This document shows, piece by piece, positions 8,908-18,275 of a stretch of DNA of 64,000 bases. The DNA is from Spirochaetota bacterium. GTDB taxonomy: Bacteria > Spirochaetota > Spirochaetia > SZUA-6. Location: NCBI GenBank assembly GCA_013151965.1, contig JAADHF010000131.1:1-64000 (forward strand), written 5' to 3'. The notes under the pieces were generated by a model. It was not told the origin of the DNA. It did not search any database and worked only from the letters and a program-made list of their open reading frames with translations. Each line of letters begins with the position of its first letter. Within the stretch, counting starts at the first letter, position 1. Position numbers and translations under genes: made by a program.

Positions 8908-9536
8908 TTCTTTAAGAGTGCATCAAAGAGTTCGTAGATACCAGGCTTATCCCATTCCCTTCCGCCTATTGTTCGTGCAAGGATAAATCCCTTTTTGTCG
9001 ATTATATACGAGGTTGGAATGCTCCTGGCACCGTATGCCCGGCCGGTCCGGCCGTCGGAATCGAGTAGAATGGGATATGTTAAGCTCTCTTTTTTAACAA
9101 AATCCTGTACTTTCTGTTTATCTTCCTGGAGATCAACCCCTAATATTACGAGACCCCTGTCCTTGAATTTTTCATATAATCTCTGCATGGATGGGACTTC
9201 CGCTCTGCACGGCGGACACCATGTTGCCCAGAAGTTGAGAAAAACAATACTTCCCTTAAGAGATTCAAGGCTGATCGATTTATCCTGCAGATTTTTAAGT
9301 TCGAAATTGATTGCAGGAAGTTCCCTGTCCGGGAGTTGAAAACCGAGTTTTGTAAACTTTTCATTTACGCCTTTAACAGTGTCGTTTTCCGGCTGTTCCG
9401 GGGTCTGTTTTTCTGTTGCCTTATTGGCAGTACCTGTATTTCCTGTTTTATCGATAGCTGTGCTGTATTTCCTGCTGCAGGAATAGAAGAGTAAAAACGA
9501 AGATACTATTAACACAAAAAGTATTGTCTTTTTCAT
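8904..9536 (-). CDS. TlpA/ResA-like thioredoxin-fold lipoprotein
   Basis: 210 residues. The N-terminus MKKTILFVLIVSSFLLFYSC gives a signal peptide with a relaxed spirochaetal lipobox (FYSC; lipidated Cys20), then a low-complexity linker to about residue 60. A redoxin domain follows, with the active site WATWCPPCRAEVP and the cis-proline loop RSIPTSY. Such proteins reduce periplasmic disulfides using electrons from CcdA, encoded directly downstream with a 4-base overlap. The target proteins are not identifiable here. Confidence 0.93.
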   Translation of the reverse strand: MKKTILFVLIVSSFLLFYSCSRKYSTAIDKTGNTGTANKATEKQTPEQPENDTVKGVNEKFTKLGFQLPDRELPAINFELKNLQDKSISLESLKGSIVFLNFWATWCPPCRAEVPSMQRLYEKFKDRGLVILGVDLQEDKQKVQDFVKKESLTYPILLDSDGRTGRAYGARSIPTSYIIDKKGFILARTIGGREWDKPGIYELFDALLKK

Positions 9537-9585
9537 ATATTCATAAATTCCTTTCTAGTTTTAAAATGATAACTATTACAGCATT

Positions 9586-10272
9586 TTATGACAAGGGGTT
9601 TATGACATAAAACGAGACGATAAGTACCGTAAAATTATAGAGGCTGTGTGCAATTGCAGTTAAATGCACATTTCTTTTTCTATGAAAAATAAAAGAGAAA
9701 TATATACCCTCTGCAAGGGCGACTATTAAACCCATGTAGCCCTGGTAAAGATGACCGACTGCGAACAGCAGAGAACTAACGGCGATTGCGGCATATACGG
9801 ATGCTCCGATTTGTTCGATGCGGGTCAAAAGATATGCCCTGAAAAAGATTTCTTCACTATATCCTGCAGTAATGCAGAAGGCTATTACAATAGGTATCTG
9901 AGATAAACGGTCCAGTTTCCATCTGAATCCTGAGGTGAGTATTTCTTTCGCCGAATAGGGAAGAGCTGTTGTCATTAGTCCCAGGGTAAAAACGAGCAGA
10001 AGCACCCCTGCGTAAACAACCAGTGCCGCCGGGATATCGGATATTCTTAACCTTATAATTCCAAAATCCCGGAATTTAAGCTTTTTCTGAATCCGGATTA
10101 TGTAGAGGACTAAAAAGGTCTGAGGAACTGCCACTGTAAGGTAGCGGAGTATATATAATGTTAAACCCGGAATTTCGCTCCCTGTAAAACCGGTCTGCCA
10201 TAACAGCCCCGGGAGATAAAAGGCCGAGTATAGAATGAGTATCTCTATCAGTACTGCGGCCATGGGTTCCAC
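9586..10272 (-). CDS. CPBP-family intramembrane metalloprotease
   Basis: 228 residues with about seven hydrophobic helices. CPBP (Abi/CAAX-protease) motifs are present: EEIFFR near residue 140 (motif EExxxR), then HLYQG and HSLYNF in later helices, which supply the metal-binding histidines. Family members cleave prenylated or other membrane proteins; some act in immunity or peptide modification. The start overlaps the end of the J-domain gene by 25 bases, so the pair is translationally coupled. The substrate is unknown. Confidence 0.88.
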   Translation of the reverse strand: MEPMAAVLIEILILYSAFYLPGLLWQTGFTGSEIPGLTLYILRYLTVAVPQTFLVLYIIRIQKKLKFRDFGIIRLRISDIPAALVVYAGVLLLVFTLGLMTTALPYSAKEILTSGFRWKLDRLSQIPIVIAFCITAGYSEEIFFRAYLLTRIEQIGASVYAAIAVSSLLFAVGHLYQGYMGLIVALAEGIYFSFIFHRKRNVHLTAIAHSLYNFTVLIVSFYVINPLS

Positions 10273-11096
10273 AGGTTTCTGTTTGTCGTCCGTACCTGAA
10301 AGAGTCTGGCCAGTTCGATTCTGGCTTTGATAATCTTCTGCATGGAGTTGTCTTTGCCTTCGGGTATTAAAAATGAGTATAACCGTATTGAATCGTCTAA
10401 AAATGACAGCGGTACATTGCGGTACTTCATCAGCCTGCCGGTTTCTCTGTAGCGGTAGAACTGCCGTACACCGGAATCCAGGTACCGGTTTGCAATGGTA
10501 AAATGCCTGAAGTATTTGGTAGTATTCCGGGCAGACGGGAAATGTCCCGGCCTCTTAAAATCCGTTGCCCTTAAAAATACGGAGAAAATTGTACTGAAAA
10601 AATCAATCTCTGCCGGTTTCTTATTACCTTTAAAGATATTATCTTTCTCTGCAGCCTGGAGGAGATTTACAATTCCCGCTATTCTGTTTCTTAAGCCCCT
10701 GGCAAAGTTGTCCCTGGGAGTTCGCTGAAGCCATCCGGTAAGTACGGAATTCTCCATTAACCTGTCGCATGCCGCATGTTCGGATTTAATTTCTTCGACG
10801 GATAGAGGAGAAAAATGGTCTGCCTGTTCCGTACTGCGGTGCGAAACGAAAGGGTCTCCGCTTTCGGCGTAAGTAACGGGCGGTTTAAGAATTGACGTCT
10901 GTTTCAGTATGCTGTAGGCTTCATTGATTTTCTGCATCATTGACGTACTCCATGAAAGAGCATTCGGATGTTTGTCGGGGTGGTAGAGTTTAATTAATTC
11001 TCTGTATCTTTTCTTTAATCTGAGGGCAGTGATGCCTGCGGGAAGAGAGAAAAAATTTAAACTTTTTTCTATATCTATCTTTTTTAAAAGTGACAT
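10248..11096 (-). CDS. J-domain protein (DnaJ-like co-chaperone)
   Basis: 282 residues. An N-terminal J domain (about 8-70) carries the HPD triad in IKLYHPDKHPNA, so it should stimulate an Hsp70 ATPase. No Gly/Phe region or zinc-finger domain is seen; the rest is a basic, mostly helical region of unknown family, so this is not canonical DnaJ. There is no Shine-Dalgarno. A promoter TTGACA-N17-TTTAAT ends 9 bases before the ATG, consistent with a leaderless message. It heads a minus-strand run that continues into the CPBP protease and the TlpA/CcdA pair. Confidence 0.85.
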   Translation of the reverse strand: MSLLKKIDIEKSLNFFSLPAGITALRLKKRYRELIKLYHPDKHPNALSWSTSMMQKINEAYSILKQTSILKPPVTYAESGDPFVSHRSTEQADHFSPLSVEEIKSEHAACDRLMENSVLTGWLQRTPRDNFARGLRNRIAGIVNLLQAAEKDNIFKGNKKPAEIDFFSTIFSVFLRATDFKRPGHFPSARNTTKYFRHFTIANRYLDSGVRQFYRYRETGRLMKYRNVPLSFLDDSIRLYSFLIPEGKDNSMQKIIKARIELARLFQVRTTNRNLWNPWPQY

Positions 11097-11105
11097 GTTA
11101 TAATT

Positions 11106-11134
11106 ATTAAAAAGTATTGATAAAACTATGTCAA
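11106..11134 (-). promoter_or_regulatory. Promoter of the J-domain gene
   Basis: On the minus strand TTGACA (11134-11129), 17-base spacer, TTTAAT (11111-11106). The start codon at 11096 begins 9 bases after the -10 box, leaving almost no leader. Confidence 0.6.
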
Positions 11135-11169
11135 TAAAGAATTAGCCAAGGAGAAACGATAATAAAGAT

Positions 11170-12207
11170 ATGTGGATTATATTGCTTGTCGCTGTCATTA
11201 TTATAGTTTCTGTTTTTATCATATTACGGAAAGCAGGCGGCGGCAGATTTCCATGGCTTCAGTTTTACACCCGAGGCAAAGAATCGGGGTTTAGTTTTCA
11301 GGAGATCAATCTTTTAAGAAGGGTAGCCGTCGAGAATAAGCTGGAAAACCCGACGGCGCTCTTCTGGTCTATTAAGCAGCTCGACAGATCGATTAAAGGC
11401 ATCATTCTTAAATTCAGGTCAAAGAAAACGGAGGGTGACGAAGAATCAAACATTATACTCTCCAAACTCTTCGACTTAAGAAAAAAGGTGGAATTCGAGC
11501 TTCCTAAATACAAGCTCGGCTTAAAGTCCTCCCGCAACATTGCTACCCAGCAGCGTATAAAAGTAATGCTGCCCGGCGAAGGACCGTTTTTATCGATGGT
11601 TGTTGAGAATCTTTCAAAGTATCTTGCCGTATCGTATCCACAGGGGCCGAGAATGCCGGAAGGATTTTCCTGGAAAGGACAGAGGGTAGGTATATATTTC
11701 TGGCGGAAAGACGATGCGGGATACTTCTTCCAGACGAAGGTCATAGAAGATTTCTTTGACAGAAAGTACCCCATACTTCATATTGCGCATTCCGGCAGGG
11801 TTATAAGAACTCAGAAAAGAAGATCCGTACGGGTGGAAACCGATCTGCCTGCTTTTATTTATCCCTTAAAAACTATCGATGGGGCAAATGAAATAGTTAA
11901 TACGGAGAAGGGCTTAAGAAGCAGACTGCTCGATATATCCGAGGATGGTGCAGCAATAATGATAGGCGGGCGCGCAAAAGTGGGACTGCCCATAAAGGTA
12001 CAGTTCCTCCTTAACGACCTGCCCGTTGTCATGTGCGGAGTTGTAAAGGGCGTTAATTTCGATGAAAAACGAAAACGCTCCACTCTTCATCTTCAGGCCG
12101 TGCCGTTGAGTCCTGTCTTAAGAAACAGGGTACTGACATATGTTTATAATCTATTCGGGGAAAGGGAAGTAAAAAATAAACGTAATATGCAGTCGATGAG
12201 AAAATAA
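11170..12207 (+). CDS. PilZ-domain c-di-GMP receptor with N-terminal membrane anchor
   Basis: 345 residues. A single N-terminal membrane helix (about 2-20) is followed by a cytoplasmic region of roughly 190 residues and a C-terminal PilZ domain. That domain has both c-di-GMP-binding motifs: the arginine motif KRRSVR near residue 216 and DISEDGAAI near 255. The region before PilZ resembles the YcgR/PlzA-type N-terminal domain, so a role in flagellar or motility control is plausible. The only Shine-Dalgarno-like AAGGAG is about 16 bases before the ATG, which is unusually far. It converges with pyruvate kinase, leaving 3 bases between stop codons. Confidence 0.88.
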   Translation: MWIILLVAVIIIVSVFIILRKAGGGRFPWLQFYTRGKESGFSFQEINLLRRVAVENKLENPTALFWSIKQLDRSIKGIILKFRSKKTEGDEESNIILSKLFDLRKKVEFELPKYKLGLKSSRNIATQQRIKVMLPGEGPFLSMVVENLSKYLAVSYPQGPRMPEGFSWKGQRVGIYFWRKDDAGYFFQTKVIEDFFDRKYPILHIAHSGRVIRTQKRRSVRVETDLPAFIYPLKTIDGANEIVNTEKGLRSRLLDISEDGAAIMIGGRAKVGLPIKVQFLLNDLPVVMCGVVKGVNFDEKRKRSTLHLQAVPLSPVLRNRVLTYVYNLFGEREVKNKRNMQSMRK

Positions 12208-12210
12208 TAT

Positions 12211-13635
12211 TCAGCTTCCTATTCTGTGAACCTTCATAAGGTTTGTGCCGCCTGCTTTTCCGGCGGGAAACCCTGCGGAAATAACGACGGTATCACCTTT
12301 TTTTACCATTCCTCTGTAGAGTAATTCTTCCTCCGTTTTCTTTACTGTCTTAAGGAAATCTTCTTCCATCCCTTCGATAAGAAGGGTCTGCACTCCCCAG
12401 ACGAGTGAAAGCTGGTTATATGTGGATTTTAGGGGAGTAATGGCAATTATGGGTGTTGCTGGCCTGTACATGGAAATTAATCTTGCCGTCTGTCCGGAAA
12501 TTGAATGGGCTATAATCATTTTAGCTCCGATTCTCTCCGCTGCTCTGCATACTGCGCTTGCAACTGCGGTTTCATTCGAAGATGCCAGATACTCTTCCTC
12601 GTTTCTTACCCAGTTTCTATCCACCCCCAGATTTTCTTCGACATGATTTGCAATTTTTCTCATCATCTTAGTGGTTTCGAGCGGATAACTGCCGGCAGCT
12701 GTTTCACCGGAAAGCATAATAGCGTCGCTGCCGTCGTATATGGCATTTGCAACATCCGTGACTTCCGCCCTGGTGGGAATCGGATTCCGTATCATACTGT
12801 CCAGCATCTGTGTTGCCGTTATAACGGGGATGCCCCTTATATTACTCTTTCTTATTATCTGTTTCTGATATATGGGAATCATCGATAGTTCCGTTTCTAT
12901 GCCGAGGTCCCCGCGTGCAACCATGACTCCGTCGGATGCCGCCAATATGGAATCGAGGTTCTTTAATGCAAGTCCCCGCTCCAGTTTGGAGATTACGGAA
13001 ACATTGCCGTGTAGTCCTGCTATCTCTGATTTGAGTGTCATTATATCGGAAGCACGCTGCACAAAGGAAAGGGCGACAAAATCCACGTTATTTTCTATTC
13101 CGAATTTCAGATCCTTAATATCCTTTTCTGTCGGGGCGCCTTCGGACAATGAATCGTCAGGGAAATTGACGCCCTTATGGCTCTTTAAAATTCCGCCGTG
13201 AACCACTCTGCATAGAAGTGCATTATCCTCTTTTTTTTCATTCTTAAGTTCAAGCATTCCGTCGTCGAGCAGTATTCTTCCCCCCTCTTTGATATCCTCA
13301 AGAAGAAGCGGGTAACTCACAGGAATTACGGGTATGCGGCTGTCTATAAAATCACCCTGCGGTGTTAAGCGCAATTCCGAACCATCCTCGAGCGAAAGAC
13401 CGTCTCCCTGCATATTTCCGACCCTGATTTTAGGTCCGCTTAAATCCTGAAGAATACCAATGTTGGCATGGAGCTGCCGGCGTATGATGTTAATCTGGTC
13501 GATAACAGCCTTGTGCTCTTCATAGGTCCCGTGAGAGAAGTTAAGCCGGGCAACATTCATCCCTGCGTTTACAAGCTCCCTGATCATATCCAGAGACGAT
13601 GAAGAGGGCCCTATTGTACAAATTATCTTTACCAT
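12211..13635 (-). CDS. pyk: Pyruvate kinase
   Basis: 474 residues, standard bacterial length. It converts phosphoenolpyruvate and ADP to pyruvate and ATP. Family signatures are present: KIICTIGPSS at the N-terminus, NFSHGTYEEH, ISKLERGLALKNLDSI with the catalytic Lys, MVARGDLGIE, TATQMLDSM and DGSDAIMLSGETAAG. The C-terminal allosteric domain is complete. There is no properly spaced Shine-Dalgarno; a TTGACC-N16-TATAAA promoter ends 6 bases before the ATG, so the mRNA is probably leaderless. Confidence 0.97.
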   Translation of the reverse strand: MVKIICTIGPSSSSLDMIRELVNAGMNVARLNFSHGTYEEHKAVIDQINIIRRQLHANIGILQDLSGPKIRVGNMQGDGLSLEDGSELRLTPQGDFIDSRIPVIPVSYPLLLEDIKEGGRILLDDGMLELKNEKKEDNALLCRVVHGGILKSHKGVNFPDDSLSEGAPTEKDIKDLKFGIENNVDFVALSFVQRASDIMTLKSEIAGLHGNVSVISKLERGLALKNLDSILAASDGVMVARGDLGIETELSMIPIYQKQIIRKSNIRGIPVITATQMLDSMIRNPIPTRAEVTDVANAIYDGSDAIMLSGETAAGSYPLETTKMMRKIANHVEENLGVDRNWVRNEEEYLASSNETAVASAVCRAAERIGAKMIIAHSISGQTARLISMYRPATPIIAITPLKSTYNQLSLVWGVQTLLIEGMEEDFLKTVKKTEEELLYRGMVKKGDTVVISAGFPAGKAGGTNLMKVHRIGS

Positions 13636-13641
13636 ACCTTC

Positions 13642-13669
13642 TTTATATACATTATAGAGGCGGGGTCAA
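13642..13669 (-). promoter_or_regulatory. Promoter of pyk
   Basis: On the minus strand TTGACC (13669-13664), 16-base spacer, TATAAA (13647-13642). The ATG at 13635 follows the -10 box by 6 bases. Confidence 0.55.
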
Positions 13670-13754
13670 GATTAAATTTATATAAAAATCGTTGATTTAA
13701 ATATAAAGTCCATATAGTATTATGTTATAAAGAATGATCTTAAGGAGCACAGAA

Positions 13755-14939
13755 ATGAGAAAAACTTTCTTGTTTATTATGATATTACTAACTGTATTTA
13801 CCGGATTATATGCTCAGGATAAGTCAAAGATAGTTGAATCCTTCAAGAGAAATTTCGCAATAGCCAGTCTTGATGTAAAAATACAGATACTGCAGGATGC
13901 CGCCAAATCCAAATCAGGGGATATGGGACCTCTGTATCTGCAGGCAATCGATTTTGTTCTGGATAACTCGAGTCTGATAACCACGGATCTGCGGTTTCGC
14001 CAGCTCTCGGTGATAGCCGCAGAGGAGATATCAAAGATAGATTATGAAAAAGCAAAATACTCAATATGGAAATTGTTTCAGATTGATAAGGAGACAACAG
14101 TTCGTATCCCGCTTATAACAGCTCTTGGTGTTACGGCCAAAGGAGATAAGGAACTTATCGAAAGTATAAATAAGTGGATGGAGGATGAAAATACTATTTT
14201 CAAAACCGGCAAAGTTCCCGATCTGCAGGTTATTGCCGCTGCAATAAGTGCCCTTGGTAAATTAGGAGATCCTTCATCGTTTCCCATTATTTTTAATGCC
14301 TTAAATCTCGGTTATTCGGATGTCATTAAAACCGCAGCAAAAACAGCCCTGTTCGAAATTAAGGGAAACTTTAAGGATATGCTTCTCGGTATTATTAAAA
14401 ACGAACCGCTCACCGAGAAGAAGCAGGCTCTGATTATGGCCATGGCAAGTGATAAACTTCAGGATGATGATAAGGGGGAAATAGCGGAACAGGCTCTCGA
14501 TATTGGTCTGCATACGGTTACACAGGATGCTCTGGAAAAGCAGGTAACCCGCGAGATCAGGTATATTGCCATACGTGCAATAAGCGAAAGAAAATGGTCC
14601 AAAGCGACTCCCCTGGCGATAGAACATTTAAATGCAACGATCGAAGAGTACGGACGCGGCATAGGCACCAAGGGTTATCTGCTCGAGGCGATAGCCTGCC
14701 TTGGGGATATGGGAACACATGAGGCCGCTGTAAGATTAACTCAGTATCTTGTACTGCTGAATTCTTATACGGAAAAGGGGAAGGGGTATGACAGTCAGAT
14801 TATTCTTGCGGTTTTGAATAACCTGGGCAAACTGGGAGATAAAGTAGCTTTCGATGATCTTATGTATACCCAGTATCTCAACTACGGTAATTCCATAAAG
14901 AAAACGGCAAAAAAGGCTTTAAATAACATTAAGTGGTAA
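13755..14939 (+). CDS. Exported HEAT-repeat protein
   Basis: 394 residues from the ATG at 13755, preferred because AAGGAG lies 7 bases upstream and the product then begins with a signal peptide (MRKTFLFIMILLTVFTGLYA, cut before QD). The rest is alpha-helical HEAT-like repeats (for example ISALGKLGDPSSFPIIFNAL and NNLGKLGDKVAFDDL), so it is probably a periplasmic scaffold. TTGATT-N17-TAGTAT at 13692-13720 is a weak promoter candidate. The stop overlaps the ComEC-like gene start. Function is unknown. Confidence 0.8.
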   Translation: MRKTFLFIMILLTVFTGLYAQDKSKIVESFKRNFAIASLDVKIQILQDAAKSKSGDMGPLYLQAIDFVLDNSSLITTDLRFRQLSVIAAEEISKIDYEKAKYSIWKLFQIDKETTVRIPLITALGVTAKGDKELIESINKWMEDENTIFKTGKVPDLQVIAAAISALGKLGDPSSFPIIFNALNLGYSDVIKTAAKTALFEIKGNFKDMLLGIIKNEPLTEKKQALIMAMASDKLQDDDKGEIAEQALDIGLHTVTQDALEKQVTREIRYIAIRAISERKWSKATPLAIEHLNATIEEYGRGIGTKGYLLEAIACLGDMGTHEAAVRLTQYLVLLNSYTEKGKGYDSQIILAVLNNLGKLGDKVAFDDLMYTQYLNYGNSIKKTAKKALNNIKW

Positions 14940-16465
14940 AAAGGAATTTATCCTTTGCATTTTTTCTTGCGCTTTTTCTTATAACGGGAATTGCCGCTTG
15001 TTCGGGATTGCCCGGGATAACCGGTTTGCTCCGGTTATCGGCCGTTACTCTTGTGTCTTTATCCATCCCTTTCCTGTCGGGATCATTTTATCGGGATCCT
15101 TCGCTGTGTAATTTAAAATTATCAAAGACCGGACTTTATCTTATGGGAGCAGCCGCAGGCCTTTTTCTGGCATATGTTCTTGTATTATTCCGGGGAGGCG
15201 GTACCGGAGAGAGTTATCTGGGCATTAACCCGGGGAAGGTAATTGAATTTTCCGGCACTGCTTCGGAGGACAGTTACAGATCGGCGGATGGTACTGTGAG
15301 GTTTAAGCTTCGTCTGGAACATGTATTATCGGCAGACAATATCCGCCCCGAAAGAGTCCGCGGGATTGTACTTGTCATGGTAAAGGGGTATGGAAATGCT
15401 GTGTCTGCTGCGGAAGGCAATGGGAGTATCGGGTATGGTGAAAGAATTGCAGTAACCGGAAAACTTAAAATCTCCGGCCGTCCCGGTATAAATTATACTT
15501 CATGGACAGTTCCGAAAGACATAATCCGGAACGGTTTTTCCGGCAGGATTATGACAGTCAGACAGATAATACGTAAAAAACTGGAACAGAAGATTAACCT
15601 TATCGGTTATCCCGAATCCGAATTGTTCAGGGCTCTTTTTCTCGGCATTAAAGAAGAGCTGCCTGCAGAGATGAAAAAGGGTTTTAGAAAGACCGGGACG
15701 CTGCATATCCTGGCGCTTTCCGGGCTTCATGCGGGAATAGTTTTTATGCTTATAAATATTATTCTTTTCTGGCTGCCGCACAGGATGGTACGGTTCGCCG
15801 CAGCTTCTGCTGTGTTGTTTATATACCTGTTTATTGTCGGATTTAAAATATCACTTATCAGAGCTTCGTTAATGCTTTTTATCGGAGGCCTTGTTTATAT
15901 AAAGGGCAGAGATCTTATGCCTGTAAATATCCTGTCCCTTGCAGCAATATGTGTGGTATTAATAGAGCCTTCGAATATTTTTACTCTTTCCTTTCAGCTT
16001 TCTTTTTTGGCCGTTTTCGGAATGGTTTCGATAGGAAGGATATTGTCCGTTTATACAGAATCGTTTGTGCCCGGATTTATCCGTTATCCTATCTGCTATT
16101 CGCTGGGAGCCCAGCTTGCAGTGGCACCATTGCTGCTTTATACCTTCGGCGAGTTCTACTTAATCGGATTTTTCGTTTCCCTTTTGTCCGTTCCTGTAAT
16201 AACTATTTTTATATGGCTGGGGATACTGTTTATCATCCTGCCTGCCGGGAGTCTGGTAGTCTTACAGAGGATTATTTCAGGGTTTTTAAGCATTTTGTAC
16301 GATACTGTAAATATTATTAACCGGAATTTCTCTGTAATACCCGGAATTGTTGTAACTTCTAAAAAAGGGTATATAATTATTTCCATGGCAGTAATTGTTA
16401 TAAGTTTTATCTTTTTGTTTCCACGTAAATATTCCAATAACAGGATAGGTGCCCATGAATTATGA
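14933..16465 (+). CDS. ComEC/Rec2-like DNA-uptake channel protein lacking the C-terminal nuclease domain
   Basis: 510 residues beginning at a GTG that overlaps the HEAT gene stop by seven bases. Hydrophobic helices at the N-terminus lead to a soluble OB-like domain (about 90-200). The competence domain follows, with the signature GTLHILALSGLHAGIVFML near residues 257-275 and many further helices. Full ComEC proteins of 700-800 residues end in a metallo-beta-lactamase domain; here the protein stops after the membrane part. It may form the DNA channel with a separate nuclease, or do something else. It overlaps rsmA. Confidence 0.83.
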   Translation: MVKRNLSFAFFLALFLITGIAACSGLPGITGLLRLSAVTLVSLSIPFLSGSFYRDPSLCNLKLSKTGLYLMGAAAGLFLAYVLVLFRGGGTGESYLGINPGKVIEFSGTASEDSYRSADGTVRFKLRLEHVLSADNIRPERVRGIVLVMVKGYGNAVSAAEGNGSIGYGERIAVTGKLKISGRPGINYTSWTVPKDIIRNGFSGRIMTVRQIIRKKLEQKINLIGYPESELFRALFLGIKEELPAEMKKGFRKTGTLHILALSGLHAGIVFMLINIILFWLPHRMVRFAAASAVLFIYLFIVGFKISLIRASLMLFIGGLVYIKGRDLMPVNILSLAAICVVLIEPSNIFTLSFQLSFLAVFGMVSIGRILSVYTESFVPGFIRYPICYSLGAQLAVAPLLLYTFGEFYLIGFFVSLLSVPVITIFIWLGILFIILPAGSLVVLQRIISGFLSILYDTVNIINRNFSVIPGIVVTSKKGYIIISMAVIVISFIFLFPRKYSNNRIGAHEL

Positions 16466-17345
16466 TTCTCCCGTAGATATCACCGCTGTATTAAAAGAAA
16501 GAAGTATCGGATTAAAAAAAAGATGGGGGCAGAATTTTCTCATAAACAGGGGTGCGCGGGAAAAGATTGCAGCTCTTGTGAATCCCCTGGCAGGAGAATC
16601 CATATGGGAAATCGGACCGGGGCTGGGAGCGATTACGGAACTTCTTCTGGAGAGCGGTGCCGATATATACGTTTTTGAAATTGATCACGGCCTGGCAAAC
16701 TACCTGGAAGAAACCTTTTCCGGAAGAAACAATTTTGCCCTTGTCCGCGGTGATGCGGCAAGGTCGTGGATAAAATTTCTTAAAGAAAATCCGGAAAAAG
16801 GCATGCCGAAGAAACTTGTCGGAAATCTCCCATACAGCTCCGCTTCTGCGATTATTATATCCTTTATAAAGGGCAGGCTTAAGCCGGATTTAATGATTTT
16901 TACGGTGCAGAAGGATATGGCAAAACGAATGCTTGCAAAACCCGGTACAAGGGATTATTCTTCCTTTTCTGTTTTATGTCAGTATGCCTATATCATAAAC
17001 GGCGAAGGTGATTTAAAGCCAGGTTCTTTTTTCCCTGCACCCGAGGTTGTTTCCACTGTTGTAAAACTTGTTCCCAGGACAGGGGGTATCCGGCCGGTTG
17101 ATGAAAAGTTTTTTCTTAACCTCGTTAAGTCCCTTTTCGAATCCAGGCGTAAGACCTTAAGGAACAACCTGTTAACAGGTTCCGGGCTTAAGAGATACTC
17201 AAAAGATCTGCTGCTTAAGGCGGTGGAGATGGAAGGGGTGGACGCCGGCGTAAGAAGCGAAGAGCTGTCCGTCGAGATATTCATAAGAATTGCAAACAGG
17301 ATCATCTCCTTAAGCGGCAGAAAGACAGCACCCGAATCAAAGTAA
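16455..17345 (+). CDS. rsmA: 16S rRNA dimethyladenosine transferase RsmA/KsgA
   Basis: About 296 residues from the ATG at 16455; a GTG at 16449 is a possible earlier start. It uses SAM to dimethylate two adjacent adenosines near the 3' end of 16S rRNA. Motifs seen: KKRWGQNFLIN, the SAM-binding IWEIGPGLGAITELLL and the catalytic NLPYSSAS (family NLPY). The gene overlaps the ComEC-like gene and converges with dapA. Confidence 0.96.
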   Translation: MNYDSPVDITAVLKERSIGLKKRWGQNFLINRGAREKIAALVNPLAGESIWEIGPGLGAITELLLESGADIYVFEIDHGLANYLEETFSGRNNFALVRGDAARSWIKFLKENPEKGMPKKLVGNLPYSSASAIIISFIKGRLKPDLMIFTVQKDMAKRMLAKPGTRDYSSFSVLCQYAYIINGEGDLKPGSFFPAPEVVSTVVKLVPRTGGIRPVDEKFFLNLVKSLFESRRKTLRNNLLTGSGLKRYSKDLLLKAVEMEGVDAGVRSEELSVEIFIRIANRIISLSGRKTAPESK

Positions 17346-17373
17346 TGATGGATTCCGGCTGTAATTCTCCGCT

Positions 17374-18249
17374 TCAGAGTATGGACAGTTCTTTCAGCAC
17401 CTTCTGCAATGCTTTACGGTGTTCTTCCGACATCCGGCACATAGGTAATCTGAAATTTTCCTTAATCATACCTTTCATTGCCAGGGAAGCCTTTATCGGA
17501 ATGGGATTTGTTTCGATGAATATCGCCCTGAAAAGAGGAAGAAGTTCGTAGTGCATCTTTCTCGCTTTATCCCAGTTTCCCTCAAGGGCCGACTGCACGA
17601 ATTCGTTCATTCTATCCGGTACAATATTGCTTGCTACCGAGATAACGCCTTTGCCCCCGAGAGCGAGGATGGGGAAAGCCAGGTTGTCGTCGCCGGAGAG
17701 TACGGTAAAGGAATCGGGCTTTTTCGAAATAAGATCCATAATCTGAGTAATATTGCCGCTCGCTTCTTTTACTGCAATGATATTTTTATGTTCCGCTAAT
17801 TTAAGCATTGTGGAGTTCTCTATGTTTTTGCCGGATCTTCCCGGAATATTATACACTATAACCGGAAGACCGACCGTGTCGGCGACAGCGGTGAAATGCC
17901 TGTAAAAACCTTCCTGTGTAGGTTTGTTGTAATACGGAGCCACCTGCAGGCTCGCCGCCGCACCTGCCTGTTTTGCCTTTTCCGTTAGGCGTATGGCTTC
18001 ATCTGTGCAGTTGGAGCCGGTGCCCGCTATGACAGGAACTCTTCCCTTCGCCTGGTCTATGACAATTTCTATAACCCTGTGATGCTCTTCGTGATCGAGG
18101 GTCGGACTTTCTCCCGTTGTTCCTACGGGCACGATGCCCTGTACCCCTTTTTCTATCTGAAAATCCGTGAGGTTCCTAAGAGTCTTCTCATCGATTTTAT
18201 TATCATCTGTAAACGGCGTTACAATTGCAGTATATACTCCCTTAAACAT
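17374..18249 (-). CDS. dapA: 4-hydroxy-tetrahydrodipicolinate synthase
   Basis: 291 residues. It condenses pyruvate with aspartate semialdehyde at the entry to the diaminopimelate/lysine branch. GTTGESPTL near residues 44-52, the YNIPGRSG tyrosine motif and the Schiff-base lysine in AVKEASGN are visible. AAGGAGG lies about 10 bases before the ATG. It follows dapB by 26 bases; the pair feeds peptidoglycan and lysine synthesis. Confidence 0.96.
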   Translation of the reverse strand: MFKGVYTAIVTPFTDDNKIDEKTLRNLTDFQIEKGVQGIVPVGTTGESPTLDHEEHHRVIEIVIDQAKGRVPVIAGTGSNCTDEAIRLTEKAKQAGAAASLQVAPYYNKPTQEGFYRHFTAVADTVGLPVIVYNIPGRSGKNIENSTMLKLAEHKNIIAVKEASGNITQIMDLISKKPDSFTVLSGDDNLAFPILALGGKGVISVASNIVPDRMNEFVQSALEGNWDKARKMHYELLPLFRAIFIETNPIPIKASLAMKGMIKENFRLPMCRMSEEHRKALQKVLKELSIL

Positions 18250-18275
18250 TTTATCACTCCTCCTTAAAATAATGG

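Noticed and set aside
11868-12083. Antisense reading frames over the PilZ gene and similar shadows elsewhere
   Set aside because: They lie wholly inside strongly supported genes, have no recognisable domains and lack start signals.
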